Shown: one piece after another, positions 31,111-42,487 of the stretch
Numbering within the stretch: position 1 is the stretch's first letter
Layout of the letters: every line of letters starts with the position of its first letter
Assembly: GCA_030704615.1 (NCBI GenBank)
Contig: CM060734.1
Coordinates: 23,746,001-23,810,000, forward strand
Direction: 5' to 3'
Source: Takakia lepidozioides
Lineage: Eukaryota; Streptophyta; Takakiopsida; Takakiales; Takakiaceae
Length of the DNA: 64,000 nucleotides
The notes under the pieces: generated by a model
What the model was told of the DNA's origin: nothing
The model's input: only the letters and a program-made list of their open reading frames with translations
The model's database searches: none
Program-made: the position numbers and the translations under genes

Positions 31111-31199
31111 CAGCCCGGTTTTGATAGCTTTGAAATAAAAAACAAAACCACCAACATAGCCCAACAACACCCAGAACTCCCTCTGGGTCGAGTTTAAGA

Positions 31200-32685
31200 A
31201 AAAAATGGGATGGACAAGCGACGCCCTAGACCCGTAGTGGTCGTTTTACGCAACGACTTCAGGGCGGTCGCAGTAATTAAGTGACCCAAAATCGACCTCT
31301 AATCTCCAGAGACGTAGTCCACTTTTTTTTAGGCTTATTTGACTCGCAATAGCGACCCCGCTGGAGTATATAATATTTAAGTTTTTTAATTTTTTTCCTG
31401 TCGCTGCTTAGCACCGACCCCCCACGCGTCGCTGGGGGTATATAATATTCAAGTTCTCAAATTTTTTTCCTGTCCCTGTTTAGCAGCGACCCCCCCACGC
31501 GTCGCTGGAGGTATATAATATTTTAAGGTTTTTTTTTTTTTTTTTTTTCCTGTCGCTGTTTAACAGCGACCCCCCACGCGTCGCTGTATGCATGGACATT
31601 TATTAGCGACCCCCAGTGGTCGTGCACCGTGGCGACGCCTTGGGGGTCGTCGTAGGTATAAAACGACGAGAAAATCTGAACTCTTTACAGTGACGCCACA
31701 GACGTCGCAATAAATGCTTTAGCCCTGGGGGTCGCAGTAATAAAGCGACGGGAAAATCCGAACTCATGACAGCGACGCCTAGGGAGTCGCTGTAAACGAC
31801 TTAAGGTAGACACACCTAAAATGGAGCGGGTACCCAAAACGGACCCCTAGAAAAATACATAAAATTAACCATATGCCATCTTTTAACGGTGCTTTGATCG
31901 CAAGTGGTCCAAATTAGGTCATGTGATGGGCACAATGGAACTCCAATGAACCGTTTTAACTCATACATGCTCATGATGACACCACTTAATGGACAAGTTA
32001 ATAACCACCGGCGCGCACTTTGAGAGCATTATCAAGTAGAGACACGAAGAATGAATCTTAACATGTAGGAGAGGGGATCACATTCCGTGATCAACGATCC
32101 CAATTGAGTTTCACCTAGATCAACGATCAGGATTGAGTTTAATCCAAATGGACCTTGAGCTCCGTTTCCCTTAAGGTGGGAGGTTACTTTTAGGTCAATA
32201 AATGGTTATGTTAGTTGACTGACATGGTCCATGTCACTATGTTGTTTAATCACTAAAGTGAAAGAGGATACACACTTTTTGGGCACCTTTGGCTCCAGAT
32301 AAAGTGTACTTGATGTTCAAAATAGTACCCCCTACTGGTCCATTCAAGGTTATTCCATGATTTCACATTGAATATTCACCAATATTACAAAATAATTCGG
32401 ATTTTTTTTTATAAAAACAAATTGCATTAAATTTCTTTTTTATGTGCCCACATCAGAAAAATATATACGACGACACTGCACACCTGAAACTGCACACATT
32501 TCTTAAATGATCCATTTTAGGTGTTTCTACCTTAGTGAATTTTTGGTTCTTGGGCCTATTTGGCGGCCGAAATAGGGACGGAACAGGCGTCGCTATGCCC
32601 GGCCGGCCGGCTAGCGACGTTAGCGTCGCTCGCAGAAGCATGCGGGGCGCCGCAGGGTTGCTAAACCCCCCTAATTGCAGTAGTG
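31200..32685 (-). mobile_element. CACTA-like element remnant: terminus and GCGAC/GTCGC subterminal repeats
   Basis: On the minus strand the sequence at 32685-32671 reads CACTACTGCAATTAG, fitting the 5'-CACTA terminus of plant CACTA (En/Spm) transposons. Inside it are many GCGAC/GTCGC words. There are three ~70 bp tandem units near 31362, 31433 and 31507 (TATATAATAT, then T-rich, then CTGTCGCTG and CACGCGTCGCTG). Two further ~83 bp units lie near 31659 and 31742 (GAAAATCTGAACTC / GAAAATCCGAACTC). Dense subterminal repeats are characteristic of CACTA elements. The opposite CACTA end was not found and no transposase is present, so the left boundary is approximate. Confidence 0.5.
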
Positions 32686-32692
32686 CATGTAT

Positions 32693-32805
32693 AGTGTAAT
32701 GCCCTGAGTGGAGGGCATTCCGGGATTTGAGGGCACTGCCCCAGGGCGGTAGCCCCATGGAAGGCCCGAAAATCCTGGAATGCCCTCCACTCAGGGCATT
32801 ACACT
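32693..32805. repeat. 113-bp hairpin with 29-bp perfect arms
   Basis: Positions 32693-32721 and 32777-32805 are exact reverse complements (29 bp, beginning AGTGTAATGCCCTGAG), with a 55-base loop whose edges can pair further. Related short palindromes follow at about 32853-32875 (GCATTACACCTGAGTGTAATGC spans them) and 32899-32925 (GTGCATTACAGGGGCGTGTA). It could be a small MITE or a hairpin RNA source. It begins eight bases after the CACTA-like terminus. Confidence 0.8.
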
Positions 32806-32925
32806 GCATAAAGCACGCGCAACAAAACAAAAAGGTACAAAAAGGTACGGCGGGCATTACACCTGAGTGTAATGCACCAGCCTCGCTGCCCAGTGCATTA
32901 CAGGGGCGTGTAATGCCCCGCCCGG

Positions 32926-33447
32926 CCAAGCGATGAATTCTGGTTTTTGACGGCACGATAAATACAAAGAGGTAAAATGCAAAGTGCTTTATGTTTACAT
33001 AATCTTTCATCCCTAAACACATCAGCCAGCTTGGCCTTTCCTGATTGGCTTGGAATGTCCAAGGTGTGGAATCCGCACCATCACAAGGGTCCACTCTAAA
33101 AAAGGACTATAGTAGAATCGGGCCAAGTCTTCTCTCTTTGTAATAGATGAACGTGCTCATCCTTCATACCTGCATAGGGATGAAGGTTCTCATCCTTGTA
33201 TTGGTGCGAGCATCCCCTCTCAGGACTGCACTCGACTGCACGCAGAGTTGAAGTGAGGCAGTGCGCCACCATCCGTACTCGTACGCAACAGGATGGATCT
33301 CACCGCTGAGGAGCAGCTTGGTTCTTTGTGAAGCACATCTGGGGTTTCTACCCGTGATCGAGTTGGTGCTGCAGGATTTTCTGAAAATACACTCAATAGT
33401 TCTGGGACTGTAAGTCGATCGGTCTTTGGCATCGGGAGGGTACCAAG
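32926..33447 (+). other. Upstream region of the PLAC8 gene
   Basis: This holds the likely promoter and 5' UTR of the PLAC8/CNR6-like gene. Pyrimidine-rich TTCTCTCTTTG (33129-33139) and repeated TCATCCTT words are visible, but no confident TATA box or transcription start can be assigned. Confidence 0.35.
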
Positions 33448-36400
33448 ATGGCTGGCCCTGAAGAGAGTGCGGCATCTCGGTATGTGAAGTTATCCAAAGA
33501 ACATGATACACCCGTCGAGGATATTCGGCCTGGAGAACTTAATCAGCCTGTTTTTGTTCCCCAGGTTTGATCTACAATTCTCTTAGATCGTTTGACGTGT
33601 ATGGATTGTGATGCGGAGGTCGTTTAGATGATGGACCGTCCCATCACGGGGTTGAGAATGGAAGACTGGACGAATGATAGTGATGGTACTCACCGCATTT
33701 CTCTCATGAGACTATGCAGTTCTTCACTGCACCTCATGATTCAAAAATGATGCACCCTTTTGACCTGCTGAATGGTGCGGGAGGCTTCTCTGAGTTATAG
33801 GGGTGTACTCATGTGGAGACCAATTTGAAAGCTCATAAAGGTGGTGCACTTGCAGCACTACGATCTTTATATTTAGTAGGGCTTCCTACATTGACTGCAG
33901 AATAACAGTTCTCTCAGATATTCCCAACTTTCAAAGCCTGTACCGCAAATTCTTCCTAGAAACACAATTACCAAACATGGTGAAGTCAGTTAATTTGGAG
34001 TTTCTGCGGTTCTCAATCACCATTCACATTTTTTCATATTTATCCATTCAGCTATCTGGCTAGTTCTTTCCTTTTTTCTCCCACTTACTGTCGAAGTAGC
34101 GGAGGATGATGCAGGACAAGTGTGTACGGTCAACAATGTCACTGGGGGGTCGTCTTTGCCGAGGACTTCTCAGATGGGGAACTATGCATTTTGTTTTGAT
34201 TGTGCCATCTATTTAGAAGTCAGATCTTCTCTCTTTCTCCCCCCTGTGTGTGTGCAGTCTCTAGGGATTCATGGGTTGAGGGTACTGGGTTTTGTAACCA
34301 GCTGGTGGTGCACCGGTGCAATGAATGTGGGCAGCCACTCCCAGAGAGTTATGAGCCACCAGGCAATGAACCTTGGACCACAGGCATTTTTGGATGCTTT
34401 GAAGACTTTGACTCCTGTAAGCAAACCTTGGCCCTCTTATCTCATGCTCAAGCTTGGAGAATTGCAAGATATCTGCCACACTGTGGCGGGGAAAGGTTTA
34501 AGGATTGGTAACTATGGGAAGTAGATTATCAGGACCTTGAAGCATTTAATAAATGGTAGTATCTATATGCAGATAATTCAACTTTTGGGTGCTCCAAAAG
34601 TTAGATTAAGGAGGAGTTGTAAAAACTTCCACATATGAAGCTGCTGCTGATTTTTAGCCTAATGGATAATTCCCATGTTGGATAAATTACATCAACTTTT
34701 CTTTCATTTTCAATGATTTTGCTCTTGAGATCGTTTTGAGCCACTGTTATGTACTATCTGTCTTAATCATATGGTGTGGGCTGAGCTTAGTCCTGAGTTC
34801 ACCATTCAGATCACTGGGGAACCTCCCTCTCAAACACTTGCCATGGCAGGTCTAACAAATAGTTTTGTGCTTAGGGCACTTGGGCCCAAGAAATGGTCTT
34901 ATGGGCAGATGAACCACGGGTGGCCTGTGTCACAGGCTATGCCACCTGGTCCACCTAGCTGGGGACTGGTTCTTACCATATGGGGATCTGGTAGCTTTCT
35001 AGTCATGCGGGGAAGATTGACCCAGTAAGTGCATGCATCCAATTAAAGGTAGCATCAGGCAGGATTGTAAGCCTCATTGTGGCACTCCAGTGACTGTAGC
35101 TATGCGACATGCAGTGGTTACTTTTGGAGCTTTTAAAGCAATGGAGTTGCACACATGCCAGACTACGATAGGAGCTGCGGGGTGGTGGGTGTAGGTCGGA
35201 TGGGACTGTGCTGTCCTTGTGTGTTGTTTGGGCGCAATGTGGAGAGGATGAAGGAGGATGTGGCATGGACCACACCCTGCGTGTGCCATGCCATCTTTGT
35301 GGAGGGAGGCATGGCTCTAGGGGTGGCCACCCTGGCGCTGCAGGGCTTGGAGCCCCGAACAGTTGTTCTCATCGGTGAGGGTTTACTCTTTGCATGGTGG
35401 ATGTGCGGCATTTACACTGGCCTCTTTCGTAAGGAGCTGCAGAACAAGTATCATCTGAAGGTTTTCCTTTCCCCTCTCTGCTTACTGTTGTGTGTAGAGG
35501 AATACCTGATTCCTCAAAGCTATGTCTTAGTGAGGATCGATTAATATGCCAGGACCTACTTTCCTTTAATAAAGTTGACCTGGTTACCAAGTCTCCAGAA
35601 GCCTCTCAGCAGAGAGATGTACTCAATTGTCCTTGTGAGCTTTGACATGCTCTCAAGGTGTGAGTTGCTGTGGGGATACTCTTACCCTCCTGGAGCTGAT
35701 AGTTGGCTGTCAGTGGTGAGGTCCATACTGAAATTGCCATAGCATTGTGCGATCAGCCGAAGACACTTTTACCCGCAGGCAAGTTATAGACATCAAGCTA
35801 GGGAACACAATGTTATAGCCCGCATTTGGCGACAGATCATATCTGGTGTCAAAAAGGACAGTGTGAGAGCCTGGGGGAGAAGTTCACACAATTGACCCAG
35901 ACGTGAAAAAGAGATAGATGGATAGAGGTGTCTGATCCTCTGATTTAACGAGGTGAAGAGAAGCATCCAATATGATATATGTCTGACATTCCCAGAACAC
36001 CCTGCTCAAATGTGAGGCATGGCATGCGTGACAAACAGAGGACCTTTTTTTTCCAATGTCTCGAGTTCAGGTCATTGTTTTGTAAAGCAAAGGTGCCAGG
36101 CAAAAGTTGGCAAATAAGAGAATCAATATCAATGCTATGTGGGAATATTGGGAACTTGCAAGCAATATGACAAGGTGGTAAAACAGATATACAGACCATG
36201 TCTATACATAAAAGAAGAGGTGTGGAATATGTGCTCTATGACTGTTTCCCGTGCCTGGTGGCTAAGATATTGGCTTATATGTACCTTTCACTGGAGGGGT
36301 TACATGCTGCCAAAAACATGGCCTCAGCTGTTACTCAGATTCGTGTTTGGAGTTCCAGAAGGACTAGCCATGTCTGAGAATTGCCATAGTGCTTGCATAC

Positions 36401-36687
36401 AGCTGATAGTTGAGGTGAAAAATGGTGTTGACATCATACTAGGAAGTGTATATTGTGATGGGAAATATGGTGTGGGTTTGCAGAGCTCACCGTGTGACCC
36501 ATGCATGGTCCACTGCTGTATGCACTGGTGTGCTCTTTGTCAAGAACACCGTGAAATGCAGGGCCGACTTTCTGACAACTTGGTCATGCCCATGACTGTC
36601 ATCAATCCGCCTGCCCCACAAGAAATGGATGACCGAGAGTCCGCTACTGTAGACCACAAAGAGCATGCTGATATTCAGGCCTCCTAA
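33448..36687 (+). CDS. CNR6-like: PLAC8 family protein, cell number regulator 6-like (four exons)
   Basis: PLAC8/CNR proteins are small Cys-rich membrane proteins; members affect plant cell number and heavy-metal transport. The exons read: 33448-33564 (MAGPEESAASRYVKLSKEH...NQPVFVPQ), 34302-34416 (CNECGQPLPESYEPP, EPWTTGIFGC), 35195-35460 (CCPCVLFGRNVE, PWTTPCVCHAIFVEGG, ERTVV-type block, GEGLLFAWWMCGIYTG, KYHLK) and 36484-36687 (SSPCDPCMVHCCMHWCALCQ, ending in TAA). All introns have GT and AG ends, phases are 0, 1 and 0, and the Cys codon split by intron 2 is restored (DSCRMGLCCPC). The product is 233 aa, close to the ~240 aa usual for CNR6. Two hydrophobic stretches in exon 3 fit membrane segments. 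A second acceptor (CAG at 34255-34257) with a better pyrimidine tract would shift the frame, so exon 2's start needs transcript support. This is the clearest intact gene in the window. Confidence 0.9.
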
Positions 36688-36689
36688 AG

Positions 36690-37742
36690 CATTTGTTGTT
36701 GTTAATGTCTAGGGATCTGCTTAGTATGTTCTATGACTATCCCCAAATGGGAGAATGTCGTCTTTGAGGCCAAGTTCAGTTGAAATAGAGCATAAATGTG
36801 TTTTAGTTTATACATACCTTTATATTTCAAAAATCTTACTTAGGACACACTGGATTTCCTTAGGATCTGCCCACTCCCACCATAGGGTGTGGGTATGATG
36901 ATTTGTTCAGCTGGCTTTTTGGGGCTTCCTCAAGCCCTCACATCGGTGATGGCACATAGAGAAATTGTATTGGCAGTGAAGTTAAATCAGTAGGAGCCTT
37001 GGGAGGTTTGAATAGTTGAAGGTTATGTGGATGCAATGTGGTTTGCCTGTCTCAGTTTCCTGATGCCCTGTTATTCTCTCCTCCATCTCCTACTGTGGAT
37101 GTGATGACTGTTCTCCAATGTTCTCCTGCATTTGGCTTGAAAACCAGGCATTGAGTTTCTACATCCAACATGAGTTTAGTGTACTTAGGAGCCAGAAAGA
37201 AGTGTTCACTTTGAGGTGAACTAAGACTCAAGTTTGATGATGCAAAGAGTGTTTGGTACACGTTCCAGTGTCAATTTCAAAGGGTTTTCATGTCATGTTT
37301 GCCCTCCATAGTGAAACTGCTAGTAGTAGGGCGTGGTTATAGCAAAGCAGTGTTTAAGATTCCATGTAATAACTCAGTTGGCACTTGCCCATGGAAATAT
37401 CCGTATCGACCATCTTCAGTTAGAAAGAACCATGGTGATGCCCTTCCACATAAACAGACAGTGCCCAGTGAAAAGCAAGAGCACGTCTCTGCATGCTTAA
37501 AGACCGGCCAGGATTTCTTAGTTAGAGAGGAGGGCACCATATGGGGCGGGATTTTTCTGCCAGGCGAGGATGCCGCAGAAGGTTCCTTCCCTTGTGAGAT
37601 CCCCGCCATAAAAAATCTGTTGTTTCTTTTCGTAGAGTGAGGCCCCAGGACTGGCCTTCCTGAAATGAGGGGGCCGGCAGGAGGCGCAGCCAAGTGCCAA
37701 GGTCCCGAGTTTCAGGAAAACCCCCATCCAAGGGCCTCACCC
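36690..37742 (+). other. 3' flank of PLAC8 and unassigned DNA
   Basis: The first few hundred bases are probably 3' UTR. An open frame of 116 codons (37290-37640) exists but shows no recognisable domain and is not supported as a gene. Confidence 0.35.
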
Positions 37743-37912
37743 TAATAATAATATATGACGCCTCCCGAAGAAAGCATAAATTATGGTGTCTCTTGACCCT
37801 GAAGGGCTACTGCCTTCAGTGTTCACCTTTGTGACACCCATTGGTGGATTGAACCCACAACCACTTCCAAGGTGGTATGTGCCCATTACCATTGGGCTAT
37901 AACTTGGTTGTC
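37743..37912 (-). mobile_element. Second copy of the tRNA-derived SINE, opposite orientation
   Basis: On the minus strand it starts GACAACCAAGTTATAGCCCA and has the A box TAGCCCAATGGT (37899-37888) and the B box GGTTCAATCC (37856-37847). It ends in TTCTTCGGGAGGCGTCA followed by a TATTATTATTA tail. The body matches the copy at 23533-23705 along its whole length, including GGGCACATACCAC and AGAGACACCATAA. A clear target-site duplication was not found here. The two dispersed copies together define a SINE family. Confidence 0.85.
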
Positions 37913-37929
37913 ACTTGTCACCTTACATA

Positions 37930-38229
37930 CCAACGTGGCTAACTCAGTTGGACAGGTGAATCGGGGCTCAAATCCTGCTACTTTGTGGGGTGTGGTATAA
38001 TCTTCTTCCCTCCATTTGGGGGGTTCTCTTGAGCCTTGTGCATCATGGCAAGGTTACTTTGAAAGAGGTTATTTTCTCTTCTGAACATAATTAAGGGGCC
38101 TGATTTGTGAACAGTTCCCAAGTGTTTCCCTAAATTTCTTAGAAACACGTAGTGAAACAACCTATGGATTTTTTCCTTTTGTAATTTCAGGGACCTTCAA
38201 TGGCGGAATGTCACGTCAACAGCAACAGG
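37930..38229. other. tRNA-like A/B-box motif and intergenic DNA
   Basis: TGGCTAACTCAGTTGG (37936) and GGCTCAAATCC (37963) resemble tRNA A and B boxes but are too close together (about 28 bp) for a functional tRNA. They may be the head of another degenerate SINE. Confidence 0.3.
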
Positions 38230-38237
38230 GATCTTAC

Positions 38238-39636
38238 CATTGTTGGACCGGTATACCTGGTTGAACCTAGGTATGGAATATAGGCATGAGTACGTGTATT
38301 GAAGAACATACCAGTCGGGTATGAATGAACCAATGTACTATGGTGATAGTATGTCTTTAGGGTTTCAACCAGTGTTGGCCAGGTATAGCACTCTACCCCC
38401 GTTAGTGAGTCGGCTATCACCCCGGTTAGTAGGTATACATAACCGCATACAGGGTATTTTTACAAAACAGAGCAAATAGATAACCGACGGTTGGGAGGTG
38501 AGTATATATATGTATATGTACCCTATATTAAGGTTAACACTACACGTATACCCGGATTAGTAAGGCGTTTTGACCACCCCTAGAACGGTTAAGTATAGGA
38601 CACGCCTCCTCACACAACGCAATTGCATTGATTGCCATGATTGCCTGCATGCCTGAGTATTGGTAACTTTTGCAAGAGGTGCGCTCAGTATGTATAACTT
38701 ATTGCTATGTTAAATGTTAGCCAACTTATCTCTTTGGCTTTTTTTTCTTTTTTACTTTAGTCATTTTATTTGTTATTGTGGATAAATCTCTCATGTACTT
38801 GGAGCATTCTAGCATTACCTATTTATTACTCATCTTTATTAATGGTTCTCATCTTCATCTGGATGTCATGTGGGAATTGATTATTTTTAACGAAAATCAT
38901 TGAGAAAACAAGCACATGTATGTAACCGCCAATTGCATATATATCCGCCAATTTTAGAACACCTCTAACCGTCCTATTCATAACTGTCCAAATTTGAAGA
39001 ATTTTGTAGAATAGATAACCGGTGGATATACTAAAATAAAAAATATATCCTTATACATAACCATGGAGTGTGTCCATCCCAAAAATATTGAAGTAACCTT
39101 AACCGGCAGATATGTAAAATTCTTATAACCGGCCAACACTGGTTTGAACCCACACATACCGAACCAATCTGCTAATATGCAGGCATAGCATGGTCCCCAT
39201 ATCAGTATTGCGGCGAGTTCATGGCGGATGGAGCTAGGTATGAGTATACGTTAGTGCAGCTAGCTGTAATCTGTAATACCATTTTGTTAATTCAAGGCTC
39301 CCTGCTGCAATTCAGACTTCATTTGTTGTGTCATGGTACTTTGGGTTGCCTTTGCCTAGTGTTTCATAGTTTAGACTGCAATTAGCTGTGCTTAATGACA
39401 TTTATTTGTATGTATGGTGAGCAGTAGGGATACCATATCAGTGCTCATATACCCCCAGTATCACTAAAATAAAAGGACAATACTAGTACCATACTTATAT
39501 ACGGCCCAAATATAGTTACTCATACCAGAGTCATACCCAAGTTGCTCATACCTTAGCCTGGTATGAAAAAAAAGGTGGGACCCTTCATACCAAGAACAGT
39601 GCGGTATTAAAAAATGGACATACTAGTCCAACACTG
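38238..39636. mobile_element. Outer non-autonomous hAT-like element with 8-bp target duplication
   Basis: The ends read CATTGTTGGACCGGTATAC on the left and the complement of CAGTGTTGGACTAGTATG on the right, the CAGTG-type termini of hAT elements. The flanks are GATCTTAC (38230-38237) and GATCTTAT (39637-39644), 7 of 8 identical. It is interrupted by the inner element at 38370-39141, so its own sequence is about 620 bp. It has no transposase. The flanks joined together would restore the pre-insertion site. Confidence 0.75.
38370..39141. mobile_element. Inner non-autonomous hAT-like element nested in the outer one
   Basis: The left end CAGTGTTGGCCAGGTATA and the right end (read as complement) CAGTGTTGGCCGGTTATA pair with two mismatches. 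The target duplication is GTTTCAAC (38362-38369) and GTTTGAAC (39142-39149), 7 of 8 identical. The 772-bp body is AT-rich with many ATAACCG-type words near both ends and no coding capacity. It inserted about 130 bp inside the outer element, so it is the younger insertion. Confidence 0.8.
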
Positions 39637-39644
39637 GATCTTAT

Positions 39645-40146
39645 GGCCTGTCATCTTTTCTTACTAATTTCATTTCTTTTATTTTCGTTATAGGGATCTC
39701 AGCCGTCCACTGCGATCTTTAAGACATCTCACCCATCCACCGTGGGAAAGAACCCTATGTCTTTAGGCAGCCAAAGTCCCCACCTTGGTGTTCGGGTCAT
39801 ACTGCCTCGGGCTACGAGGATTAGTCCCCTCACACCGCGTTATGCCCTCTAAGGGGGGACTTCCCCTATACATAATTTCCTCTTTCAGCAAGGGGCCATT
39901 GCGTTGCAAGATACCCAGATACTAGCGAAGAAATAAACTGAAAAGAACCAATTCGTGACGCACCCAGTAGTGTAAGCTTGTCAGTCATAAACCCAATGAG
40001 TAAAATTAATGAGCCAATATGATCACCAAAGGCCTTCTTCAATGGTAAGTACGTTGAGTTTCGTAATTAGGGTGGAGGAGGAATTGGGAAGGGTCGGAGG
40101 GATGTGGGGCTCTGCATGTTGCAATGACTGGCTGCCGAACTTAGTT
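39645..40146. other. Intergenic DNA, nothing recognised
   Basis: No gene, repeat boundary or RNA gene could be supported. Confidence 0.4.
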
Positions 40147-42487
40147 TGATGGATCAGAAGATAGACCTTGTCTGATGACAAACATTCTTCAAGGCTCTCA
40201 TATCACTGTGATTTCATTGCATGATAGGGGACAGGGGTTTATGAGTTCCTTTCTTTAACTGGCAGAGCTTTTTATGAGGCCCTGGAATACCACTCCAGGC
40301 CCATATCTGCTTGAGGGTACTCAGCCATGTGTTTTGTGTTGTTAGAAGTCTTGCCTATGACTTGGCACTGAAGCACCTTCCGACCTGGGCCCATCATAAT
40401 TTTGATTTTCAAGACCTGCTTGCTGGTAGGTGTTGTGTGCTTCTTACCTTCTACCCTGGCAGAGTTTTGATCATGAAGTCCTGGAATTCCATTCTAGACC
40501 TGCAGCTCCTTACAGAGACTCAAATAAGCCATGTCATTGCATGTAATGCTTGCTCATTCATTTGCAATGCTATGATACCTTCAGGCTGGCTGTTTTTTTA
40601 GGAATGCGACTTATTCAAAAACTGGATTCTAAAACAATAACCTTTATGGTCCAGCAAGTAGCCTAGCATGACAGTTTTAAATACTTTTTCATGGCCTAAA
40701 CCTGGTCATGATACACCTTGCTAGGTGTAGAGATATTCTTCCTTAGATAAAACTAAGCAAGAAAGACACTTGTTGCTTGAAGGGCTTGGTTCTGGAGATT
40801 ATCTCCAGACCTGCAATCTGGTTTCTGAAATGAAGGTGCAATCTGGAAGTATAGGGGAATTTTTATTAAACCATGGTGCTTTCATGATATGATTGACCTG
40901 GAATTCTGAGTTATTTATTTTTTACCCTAGCAGAGCTGTTTATGAGGCCCTGGAATACCAATCCAGGCCTGCATATGCCTGAAAAAACTCAGCCCCGTTT
41001 CTACTTTATGAATCTTGCATGTGTCTTGGCACTGATAGATCGGTTTCAAGCCAACACAAGATGCCTTTTTAGGAAGATGAATGGCTCAAGAACTGGATTA
41101 TGTAAGGCTTGACCCATGTCAACAAAAAATGAGGAATCATTATGTCAACAAGCAAATGCTTAAGACATGTATGGCTTGCTGTTTCAATTGCAATTTAAAG
41201 TACTATGTGCTTGGCTCTCGAGATTTATCTCCAGACCTGCAATCTGGTTTTTGAAATGATGTTACAATCGGCAAGTATGGTGGTGATCGTTGTATGTCAA
41301 ACTATGGTGCTTTCATAATATGATTGACCAAGAATCCCACCCTCCCACCCTGTTTTTTCAGATACCCTGAAATGTAATGGGATATTCAAATGAGATGGTA
41401 AACATGGAAGTGGTTGTTAGATGGTGCCCTGTAAAGGGCTGCTTTGTCTTTCAATGACAATGACCTTAGTGGTCTTTGTCCATGTCTTGACATGACATGT
41501 ATATCTTCCCTCTCTTTATCTGATCAGTGTACTTAGTGGTTTTTGTACACACCATCTACCCTTCTCCTTTCCTGTTTCACCTTCTCATTCTGATGTACTG
41601 ACAATATTTTTTGAGGAGCCTTGGCAGATAGGCAACAAACACATTCCAAACTGGAATGATGAACTGAAAGCCTTGGGGTATGAGTCCCCCTTGGCCAGGT
41701 ATGATCTTCTCCAACAATAGTATGGTTGATTGATTGGGTATGAAAAGTAAGGCATCCTTGATGATACCTGAAATAAGCATAGAGCATCTAAAGGACTTAT
41801 GAATGCCGATATTATTAGCCAAGCCCTGGTAAGACAGCTTACGGGAGTATGTGTACACCTTATACATGATCCGGTCGATGCACACTACTTTTGTTAGCTA
41901 GTCTCTTGTAGCCGATGCCTTATATCAGAATCAGATACCTTATGATTGAGTGACTACCAAGTCCTTTGATCAAGTGCTTCTATACTTCTCTTAGATATGG
42001 CTTCGCTCCTTGTGGCACCATAAAAAAATACCCAACTCTAATCTGTTGCTAGAAGATGTTTTGTCCATATCACAGGCATGGTACTACAGACCTGAGCTGC
42101 TGTTGTATCTTGACAAGGTTCCTTGAACGAGGTTCCTTCCCTAGCCTGTTCTTCCATGTGCGAGAGCTTATTGAGAAACTGAAAGGTATTTTCTAAAAAC
42201 TTGTACCTATCCAGAGCTAAGTATACTCTGTGTTCTTTTCTCGTGATACTATACCAGTCTTGCTATGATACACTTTATGCCAATGTTTAATTCATGACCC
42301 GAGGAAGAGAGGATGTAGGATTCTACTCCCTAAGGATAGAACTACATGGAAGAGGGGAAACATTATGAGAAGGGGTCTGATATGCACTCCCTTACGGGGT
42401 GAGTGCATACCACACTCACTCCGTAAGGTTCTGCCATGCCAGGGGATTGGCTGGTGGGTCCCTCTCTCTCCCTCTCTCTCTCCCTCT
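40147..42487 (+). repeat. Unclassified dispersed repeat, segment A copy 1
   Basis: This 2.3 kb segment recurs nearly identically at 45236-47562 (same strand) and 49275-51634 (inverted). Internally it has a duplicated block with ATCTCCAGACCTGCAATCTG (near 40801 and 41226) and three related CCCTGGAATACCA/CCTGGAATTCC blocks. It ends in a CT-rich microsatellite (42461-42486). Small open frames are conserved only because the copies are nearly identical; none has a recognisable domain. Confidence 0.8.

Noticed and set aside
33763-33801. DLLNGAGGFSE-like peptide resembling methyltransferase motif I
   Set aside because: It lies inside intron 1 of the PLAC8 gene, is followed by a stop, and no other methyltransferase motif is found nearby; chance resemblance.
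37290-37640. 116-codon open frame after the PLAC8 gene
   Set aside because: No recognisable motif and no splice context; length is within chance in this composition.
37936-37975. tRNA gene suggested by A- and B-box-like words
   Set aside because: The boxes are about 28 bp apart and no acceptor stem is visible; at best a degenerate SINE head.
41577-41885. 102-codon minus-strand frame present in several copies of segment A
   Set aside because: Copies are nearly identical DNA, so frame conservation is not evidence of selection, and the divergent copy near 55 kb does not keep the frame.
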